A stretch of DNA of 7,448 bases. It comes from Cellvibrionaceae bacterium (GTDB lineage: Bacteria; Pseudomonadota; Gammaproteobacteria; Pseudomonadales; Cellvibrionaceae). Under the pieces are notes generated by a model. That model saw only the letters and a list, made by a program, of their open reading frames with translations, did no database searches and was not told the origin of the DNA. Of the stretch, positions 1 through 4,478 are shown in pieces. The first letter of the stretch is position 1; each line of letters begins with the position of its first letter. The stretch covers positions 1 to 7,448 of the forward strand of contig JAOXRV010000600.1 in the NCBI GenBank assembly GCA_025800435.1, written 5' to 3'. A program made the position numbers and the translations under genes.

Positions 1-677
1 ACAATGGTGGAGCGGTGGATGCGAATAAACCGCTCTGGCTTGAGTAGGCCGGCCAGTTCTTTCATGGTTTTGCGCATAATGTGGGTTTGGCCACCGGCGT
101 GGATACACATATAATCGCCGGCTGCATCCACCCATTCAATATCGTTAATATTTACCCGTACAATGTCACTACCGTCTTTAATATTTAAGGTGTCGGGGTA
201 TTGCTCAGCGGGGTTTTGCTGCAACAGGTTTTCCATTTCCAGCGCGCTGGAACCGGTCATTTCCATCATCATGCCCATCAGCTTGTCTTTACTGTTGACA
301 GCATCACGAGTGGCACGCTGGGCCAGTGCGCGATCGATAGCTTCTTCTAAACGTTCATCGTCGATGGGCTTAAGCAGGTAGTCCACCGCGTGCACTTTAA
401 AGGCATCCAGTGCGTACTGATCAAAGGCGGTCACAAAAATGATCATCGGCATTTCATCAGCCTGTAGCCGGGCAATCACATCAAAGCCATTGAGCCCGGG
501 CATTTGAATATCCAAAAACACCAGCTCGGGCTGGTATTCGGCAATCGCCTGTAGGGCTTGTTCACCATCGGCGCACTGGGCCAAAATTTTTACTTTATCG
601 CTGGCTTCTAGGCGCAGCATCAGGCCGCGGCGTGCCAGTTGCTCGTCATCTACAACTATCGCTTTGATGGGATCCAT
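1..677 (-). CDS. LytTR-family two-component response regulator (AlgR/LytR type), 3' end cut by window edge
   Basis: Cytoplasmic DNA-binding regulator, phosphorylated by the kinase encoded just upstream. Reading from the ATG at 677-675, 225 complete codons are visible and the frame is still open at base 1, so the C-terminal end is missing. Residues 1-120 are a CheY-like receiver: acidic pair D10/D11, phospho-acceptor D56 in FLDIQMPG, T83 in FVTAF, and K103 in DYLLKPID. A linker (about 125-159) contains a methionine-rich stretch at 133-140. From about residue 160 the LytTR DNA-binding domain begins, with recognisable IEWVDAAGDY (180-189), MRKTMKEL (201-208) and FIRIHRSTI (217-225). The start lies 3 bases after the kinase stop codon, so the two are co-transcribed; only a weak AAGAG-like ribosome site precedes it. 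Family assignment is firm. The target genes are unknown; the divergent porin/urt cluster is a positional guess. AlgR, BtsR and YpdB are relatives, and I cannot choose among them. Confidence 0.93.
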   Translation of the reverse strand, partial: MDPIKAIVVDDEQLARRGLMLRLEASDKVKILAQCADGEQALQAIAEYQPELVFLDIQMPGLNGFDVIARLQADEMPMIIFVTAFDQYALDAFKVHAVDYLLKPIDDERLEEAIDRALAQRATRDAVNSKDKLMGMMMEMTGSSALEMENLLQQNPAEQYPDTLNIKDGSDIVRVNINDIEWVDAAGDYMCIHAGGQTHIMRKTMKELAGLLKPERFIRIHRSTI

Positions 678-680
678 TTA

Positions 681-1805
681 TTATTTGCTCTTTTTGCGTT
701 CTAGGGGGATACGAATATTAATGGTTAAGCCGTGGGGTTCGGTTTTGCTCAGGCGGAAGGATTGTTCCTGGCCATACAGTTCCTGTAAACGTTCGCGGCA
801 ATTGGCCAAGCCCACGCCGCTGCCTTTGTTGTCGCTCGGGATGCTGCTATCTAGCCCGGGGCCATCATCGGCCACGGCCAGTAATAAATCATTGCCAAAT
901 ACCTGGGCTTTTACCGTTAGGGTGCCGCCTTTTATCGATTGGGCAATGGCGTATTTAATGGCGTTTTCGACCAGGGGTTGCAGCAGCAAACTGGGCATCA
1001 GCGCAGTTTTGGCCTGTGGCGCCACTTCAAAATAAATTTGTAAGCGTTCATCAAAGCGAACCTTTTCAATATCTAAATACAGGCGCAGGGCCTCTACCTC
1101 TTCGTCTACGGTGACTTTTTGCATTGGGTCGTTATCCAATGAGTAGCGTAAAAACCGGCTTAGACGAGTGACCATAGTATTGGCCAACTGGGTATCCTTA
1201 TCCAGAATTAATGTAGAAATGGCATTTAGGGTATTAAATAAAAAATGGGGGTTGAGCTGGTAGCGCAACATTTTTAACTGGGCTTCATGGGCCATAGACA
1301 TAGCCAATAAGCCGCGCTGCTTTTCCTCTTGCAGTAGCATGTAGTATTTGATGCCAAAATAGAGGCCGCTCCAGACTAAAAACACCCAGCTGGCGGTCGT
1401 TGAGCCACCCAAATAGTGAAGCACATAATCGAACCACTCGAAGGTATCGTATTTGTTCTTGTCTTGCTGGGGAAACATATAAGCGAAGATGGTGCTGCGC
1501 GAGACCATCCAGGCACAACCGGCCAAGTAGGAGCTGGCCAGCACCGCGATCAGACGCCGGGCTGCGCTCATATCCCACATATAGCGGTAGAGGATGCGCA
1601 GCAAAAGCGTTAAAGCCATGCCAATAACACTGACTATTGGCATATAAAATAGGTAGTTTTCCGGCAGCCGGCCCCAAAACACAATCCCCAGGTAGCGCGA
1701 TGCGGCCCAGGCAGTCCAGCCGGCAAACTGCAAAGACCAGAATAAACCCTGCTTGTTCTGAATTAGCTGGCTAAGTTTTTGTTGTAAAGACTGATTGATA
1801 TTCAT
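681..1805 (-). CDS. LytS/AlgZ-type membrane sensor histidine kinase
   Basis: Inner-membrane sensor kinase that should phosphorylate the LytTR regulator encoded 3 bases downstream. I take the ATG at 1805-1803 (374 aa); a TTG nine codons upstream is possible but has no better ribosome site. Counting from the ATG, about residues 19-157 carry four hydrophobic segments, roughly at 20-44, 51-73, 83-103 and 136-157. A short cytoplasmic helix leads into the His_kinase domain of the LytS/YehU class: the phospho-acceptor is H187 in YQLNPHFLFNTLNAIS. A HATPase domain follows, with the N-box PLVENAIKYAI (N281), the G1 box DDGPGL (about 313-318) and the G2 box GSGVGLANCRERL (about 328-340). All catalytic motifs are intact. 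No periplasmic PAS, Cache or 5TM-LYT domain is recognisable, so the signal is probably sensed within the membrane or is unknown. The layout resembles AlgZ (FimS) more than BtsS, but that is impression only. Confidence 0.93.
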   Translation of the reverse strand: MNINQSLQQKLSQLIQNKQGLFWSLQFAGWTAWAASRYLGIVFWGRLPENYLFYMPIVSVIGMALTLLLRILYRYMWDMSAARRLIAVLASSYLAGCAWMVSRSTIFAYMFPQQDKNKYDTFEWFDYVLHYLGGSTTASWVFLVWSGLYFGIKYYMLLQEEKQRGLLAMSMAHEAQLKMLRYQLNPHFLFNTLNAISTLILDKDTQLANTMVTRLSRFLRYSLDNDPMQKVTVDEEVEALRLYLDIEKVRFDERLQIYFEVAPQAKTALMPSLLLQPLVENAIKYAIAQSIKGGTLTVKAQVFGNDLLLAVADDGPGLDSSIPSDNKGSGVGLANCRERLQELYGQEQSFRLSKTEPHGLTINIRIPLERKKSK

Positions 1806-1811
1806 GTTTTT

Positions 1812-1817
1812 ATTATA
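1812..1817 (-). promoter_or_regulatory. Perfect -10 hexamer before the kinase gene (candidate promoter)
   Basis: On the minus strand the hexamer TATAAT ends 6 bases before the kinase ATG. No good -35 (TTGACA-like) lies 16-18 bases upstream; the best spaced hexamers there are CTCGGT-like. If it is used, transcription would start at or next to the ATG, giving a leaderless or near-leaderless message. This agrees with the lack of a Shine-Dalgarno sequence in front of the ATG. An alternative is chance occurrence in an A/T-rich patch. Confidence 0.3.
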
Positions 1818-1938
1818 ACGATTGGCGCGCAAACACCGAGTGTATTAATCGCGGCCAGGACTCAATTGGGCGTATTTTTCAGAATCACTCGCCTCTGTGT
1901 GTTTTTTGTACAGCCGTCCGGGCGCTTGAGTCTTCGTT

Positions 1939-1958
1939 ACTACGTCATTTGACGTAGT
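1939..1958. promoter_or_regulatory. Perfect inverted repeat, candidate operator
   Basis: ACTACGTC (1939-1946), spacer ATTT, then GACGTAGT (1951-1958): a perfect 8-bp dyad with a 4-base spacer, total 20 bases. It lies 81 bases before the porin ATG and about 134 bases from the kinase ATG, a good place for a dimeric regulator acting on one or both directions. It lacks a following T-run, so it is not an intrinsic terminator. LytTR proteins usually bind spaced direct repeats, so the neighbouring regulator is not the obvious ligand; a TetR-, GntR- or MarR-type dimer would fit the symmetry. The binding protein is unknown. Confidence 0.5.
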
Positions 1959-1974
1959 TGGCTGCGGCGATTGA

Positions 1975-1998
1975 CGGATTCAGCATCCGCCCAGGCGG
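1975..1998 (+). repeat. Two overlapping short inverted repeats upstream of the porin gene
   Basis: CGGAT (1975-1979) pairs with ATCCG (1985-1989) across TCAGC, and CCGCC (1987-1991) pairs with GGCGG (1994-1998) across CA. The two stems share bases 1987-1989, so they cannot form together. If the message starts upstream they would be alternative leader hairpins about 40 bases before the start codon. The stems are only 5 bp, the second has a loop too short to fold as RNA without opening a pair, and chance is a realistic explanation. Confidence 0.25.
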
Positions 1999-2030
1999 TG
2001 AATAATGTCATTGCTTACACAATACTAACT

Positions 2031-2036
2031 GGGGGA
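2031..2036 (+). promoter_or_regulatory. Ribosome binding site of the porin gene
   Basis: GGGGGA ends 3 bases before the ATG at 2040. The spacing is short but this is the only purine-rich site in the area, and it favours the ATG over the in-frame TTG at 1971 and GTG at 1998. Confidence 0.6.
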
Positions 2037-2039
2037 ATC

Positions 2040-3023
2040 ATGACTTACTACAAACAACCGGCAATTGTTACCGGGCTGTGGCTGGCGGCAGCGGTCACCG
2101 GCGCCCAAGCTGATGACGGCTTCAAGCTCACCGATAAGCTCAGCGTTTCTGGCTTTATCGATATGTCCAGCGTCTATGTCGATGCGGACGGCCAAGATTC
2201 GGTATCGTCCACCGGTCTCGACCAGGTCGAACTCAACCTGCTTTACACGTTCAGCGATAAACTTACCGCGCAAGTGGATATTGAATACGACGATGACGGC
2301 AACGGCAAGGAAACCGATATTGAGCAGGCGTTTTTCAGCTATGCGCTGAGCGATCAACTTAGCCTTAAGGCGGGGCGGTTTTTAAGTTACTCAGGCTGGG
2401 AAACCCAAGAGCCTACCGGCCTGTTCCAGTATTCTGGCACCGGCTATGCCAAGTATTTTTACGGCGGCTACCAACAGGGGGTGTCAGCCGCCTACAACGC
2501 CAAAAGCTATGCCCTGGCCATGTCTGTGGTCAGTGATATTGGCGATTTAAAAGGCGAAGCCAGCGATACCTCTAATCCGGCGTTTGAACTGATGGCGGCG
2601 ATAATGCCGAGTGATTCGGTCACGGTCAAGGGCTTCTATATCACCGACAAGCTGGATGGCAGTTCTGAGACTTCTAACCTGCTGAACCTTTGGGCCAGCT
2701 ATGCAGACGGCCCCCTGACCCTGGCGGCGGAATACAACCAGTCTGAAAACGCACCGGCCGCAGGCGCTGGGGTGGATGCCGACGGTTATTTGTTGATGGC
2801 GAATTACGCCTTTGACAAATGGGCGCTGACGTTCCGCTACCACCATTGGGAATTGGACCAGGAAATGGTCGGCAGTATCGAAGAGTACAACGGTTTTACC
2901 ATCGCTCCGAGTTTTAATATCACTGAAAACCTGCTGATTGTGACCGAGTACCGCTTCGATGAGGACAAGATTTCCGGGGCGGACATCAACACCTTTGCGG
3001 TGGAAGCGCTGTTGAGTTTCTAG
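2040..3023 (+). CDS. Outer-membrane beta-barrel porin-like protein at head of the urt cluster
   Basis: Probably a small barrel that lets a solute cross the outer membrane; the substrate is not visible in the sequence, and urea or a short amide is inferred from the neighbours. The ATG at 2040 gives 327 aa with a clear Sec signal peptide: K5, a hydrophobic core at about 8-21, and a cleavage site after AQA (residue 24), leaving DDGFKLTD as the mature start. The mature part shows many alternating hydrophobic/polar strands rich in aromatic and acidic residues (for example LSVSGFIDMSSVYV, LSLKAGRFLSYSGWE) and ends in ALLSF with the terminal F typical of BAM-assembled proteins. At about 303 mature residues it would suit a barrel of perhaps 12-16 strands. 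The pattern of QAFFSY followed by LSLKAGRF and a GWE motif recalls the BBP2/OmpL-like porin group, tentatively. urtA begins 75 bases after its stop in the same direction. No cysteines are present. Confidence 0.85.
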   Translation: MTYYKQPAIVTGLWLAAAVTGAQADDGFKLTDKLSVSGFIDMSSVYVDADGQDSVSSTGLDQVELNLLYTFSDKLTAQVDIEYDDDGNGKETDIEQAFFSYALSDQLSLKAGRFLSYSGWETQEPTGLFQYSGTGYAKYFYGGYQQGVSAAYNAKSYALAMSVVSDIGDLKGEASDTSNPAFELMAAIMPSDSVTVKGFYITDKLDGSSETSNLLNLWASYADGPLTLAAEYNQSENAPAAGAGVDADGYLLMANYAFDKWALTFRYHHWELDQEMVGSIEEYNGFTIAPSFNITENLLIVTEYRFDEDKISGADINTFAVEALLSF

Positions 3024-3033
3024 CTTCGGGGCC

Positions 3034-3066
3034 TTGAGCTATTCAGAGGTACCCGAGGTGGCTCAG
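3034..3066 (+). other. Candidate mRNA hairpin in the porin-urtA gap
   Basis: Bases 3034-3043 can pair with 3057-3066 in ten steps, of which four are G-U wobbles, around a 13-base loop. The solid core is TGAGC against GCTCA. An A/T-rich stretch follows but no run of T, so it is not a convincing terminator. It could be a weak attenuator or an RNA-processing or stability element between porin and urtA, or it may be chance. Confidence 0.28.
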
Positions 3067-3086
3067 ATTTAATTATTCGATTGATT

Positions 3087-3091
3087 GAGGA
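3087..3091 (+). promoter_or_regulatory. Ribosome binding site of urtA
   Basis: GAGGA lies 7 bases before the ATG at 3099, ideal spacing. It settles the start at that ATG, six codons inside a reading frame that could also open with TTG at 3081, and the resulting N-terminus is a proper signal peptide. Confidence 0.8.
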
Positions 3092-3098
3092 TATACCT

Positions 3099-4382
3099 AT
3101 GTACGGCAAGAAAACATTAAGCGCTGGCTTGGCCGCGCTGGCGTTGGCATACACCACGGTGTCAGTGGCTGAAGATACGATTAAAGTGGGCGTGTTGCAC
3201 TCCCTGTCTGGCACCATGGCAATCAGTGAAACTACCCTTAAAGACACTGTGTTAATGATGATCGAGGCACAAAATGCCAAGGGCGGTCTGCTTGGCAAAA
3301 AGCTCGAAGCGGTGGTGGTGGACCCGGCCTCAAACTGGCCCCTGTTTGCGGAAAAAACTCGGGAGCTATTGACCAAAGAGGAGGTCGATGTGATTTTTGG
3401 TTGCTGGACCTCGGTTTCGCGTAAATCGGTGTTGCCGGTGATCGAGGAACTCAACGGCCTGATGTTCTACCCGGTGCAATATGAAGGTGAAGAGTCATCT
3501 AAAAACGTATTCTACACCGGTGCGGCGCCCAACCAGCAGGCGATTCCCGCGGTTGACTATTTAATGCAAGAGGCGGAGATCAAACGCTGGGTGCTGGCCG
3601 GCACCGATTACGTTTACCCGCGCACCACCAATAAAATCCTGGAAGCCTATTTGAAGTCCAAGGGGGTTAAGGCCGAGGATATTATGATTAGCTACACCCC
3701 CTTTGGTCACTCAGATTGGCAGGGTATTGTCTCCAGCATCAAAAAATTTGGCAGCGCTGGAAAGGCCACGGCGGTGGTATCAACCGTCAATGGCGATGCC
3801 AATGTGCCGTTTTATAAAGAGCTGGGCAACCAGGGAATCTCCGCCGAGGACATTCCGGTGGTGGCCTTCTCGGTGGGCGAAGAGGAGCTATCGGGTTTTG
3901 ACACCAAACCGCTGCTTGGCCACCTGGCGGCCTGGAATTACTTTCAGTCAGCCGAATCCGAAGCCAATAGCGAGTTTATCAGCCAGTGGAAGGCTTATAT
4001 TAAGGATGATAAGCGGGTAACCAACGACCCCATGGAGGCCACCTACATCGGCTTTAATGCCTGGGCCAAAGCGGTGACTAAGGCCGGCAGTACTGAGGTC
4101 GACGCGGTGCGCTCATCGCTTTACGGCATTAAAGTGCCCAATTTAACGGGCGGTTACGCTGAGGTGTTGCCCAATCATCACATCAGCAAACCGGTGCTGA
4201 TCGGCGAAATCCAAGCCGATGGCCAGTTTGAAATTGTCTCTCAGACCCCTGAGGTAGCCGGCGATGCCTGGACTGATCACCTGGCCGAGAGCGCCAAAAT
4301 TATTTCCAACTGGCAAGACCCCGCGATCAACTGCGGCAACTACAATAAAGAGACTAAAAAGTGCTCCGGGCAAAAATATTGA
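3099..4382 (+). CDS. urtA: Urea-type ABC transporter, periplasmic substrate-binding protein UrtA
   Basis: Periplasmic receptor that binds urea (possibly short-chain amides) and delivers it to UrtBC. The product has 427 aa, the usual length of UrtA. Residues 1-24 are a Sec signal peptide (K4/K5, hydrophobic core, SVA before the predicted cut), with mature EDTIKVGVLHSLSGTMAISE. This start of a type I periplasmic-binding fold is characteristic of the UrtA/FmdD branch of the Leu/Ile/Val-binding family. Further family signatures are FGCWTSVSRKSVLPV (100-114), LMFYPVQYEGEE (121-132), NVFYTGAAPNQQAIPAVDYL (136-155), DYVYPRTTN and NDPMEATYIGF. Cysteines occur at C102 and near the C-terminus at C412 and C422; the last two could form a disulphide. 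It lies 75 bases after the porin gene and is followed by an intrinsic terminator before urtB. The urea assignment rests on strong family motifs plus urtBCD next door; an amide substrate cannot be excluded. Confidence 0.95.
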   Translation: MYGKKTLSAGLAALALAYTTVSVAEDTIKVGVLHSLSGTMAISETTLKDTVLMMIEAQNAKGGLLGKKLEAVVVDPASNWPLFAEKTRELLTKEEVDVIFGCWTSVSRKSVLPVIEELNGLMFYPVQYEGEESSKNVFYTGAAPNQQAIPAVDYLMQEAEIKRWVLAGTDYVYPRTTNKILEAYLKSKGVKAEDIMISYTPFGHSDWQGIVSSIKKFGSAGKATAVVSTVNGDANVPFYKELGNQGISAEDIPVVAFSVGEEELSGFDTKPLLGHLAAWNYFQSAESEANSEFISQWKAYIKDDKRVTNDPMEATYIGFNAWAKAVTKAGSTEVDAVRSSLYGIKVPNLTGGYAEVLPNHHISKPVLIGEIQADGQFEIVSQTPEVAGDAWTDHLAESAKIISNWQDPAINCGNYNKETKKCSGQKY

Positions 4383-4434
4383 GGCCAATTGAGTCAGTGA
4401 GTTTTTAGGCGCTTTTCATTGGGCGATCTCCATC

Positions 4435-4456
4435 GGGGCCTATGGCCCCATTTTTT
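4435..4456 (+). terminator. Intrinsic terminator/attenuator between urtA and urtB
   Basis: GGGGCC (4435-4440), loop TAT, GGCCCC (4444-4449), then A and six T (4451-4456) continuing into CTT: a fully G/C 6-bp stem with a tight loop and U-tract, the standard Rho-independent form. It sits 52 bases after the urtA stop and ends 22 bases before the urtB GTG. No obvious promoter follows it, so urtB-D probably depend on read-through, which would make UrtA far more abundant than the membrane parts. Confidence 0.85.
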
Positions 4457-4466
4457 CTTAAGCGTT

Positions 4467-4471
4467 GAGGG
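4467..4471 (+). promoter_or_regulatory. Ribosome binding site of urtB that fixes a GTG start
   Basis: GAGGG is placed 7 bases before the GTG at 4479. It lies just downstream of the terminator stem, so initiation here is compatible with read-through transcripts and argues against the in-frame TTG at 4419, which would put the terminator inside the coding region. Confidence 0.75.
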
Positions 4472-4478
4472 TTTAAGG

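Larger units (their letters stand above)
1806..2039. other. Divergent intergenic region between the kinase and porin genes
   Basis: About 230 bases with no supportable gene. It must hold the control signals of both the leftward kinase-regulator pair and the rightward porin/urt cluster. Visible elements are the minus-strand TATAAT near 1812, a perfect 8-bp inverted repeat at 1939-1958, overlapping 5-bp inverted repeats at 1975-1998, and the porin ribosome site at 2031-2036. I found no convincing sigma-70 -35/-10 pair and no sigma-54 GG/GC pair for the rightward genes. The T-run at 1902-1907 is not preceded by a hairpin. Confidence 0.7.

Noticed and set aside
664..1035. Open frame of 123 codons on the plus strand opposite the kinase
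   Set aside because: It lies antisense to the conserved HATPase domain and its product has no recognisable motif.
1902..1907. T-run that could be a terminator in the divergent region
   Set aside because: No stable stem precedes it on the plus strand, and no gene ends nearby.
1957..1976. Sigma-54-like sequence TTGGCTGCGGCGATTGAC before the porin gene
   Set aside because: The invariant GG to GC spacing is off by one base and the -12 element reads GA rather than GC.
1971..2039. Longer porin start at TTG 1971
   Set aside because: It would bury the signal peptide behind 23 extra residues and lacks a ribosome site; ATG 2040 has GGGGGA and a clean signal sequence.
3081..3098. Longer urtA start at TTG 3081
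   Set aside because: The ribosome site GAGGA lies inside this stretch and points to the ATG at 3099.
3020..3454. Open frame of 144 codons on the minus strand opposite urtA
   Set aside because: It is a shadow of the strongly supported urtA frame, with no ribosome site or recognisable protein features.
4419..4478. Longer urtB start at TTG 4419
   Set aside because: The coding region would run through the intrinsic terminator, and the N-terminal signal peptide would be displaced; GTG 4479 has a well-spaced GAGGG.
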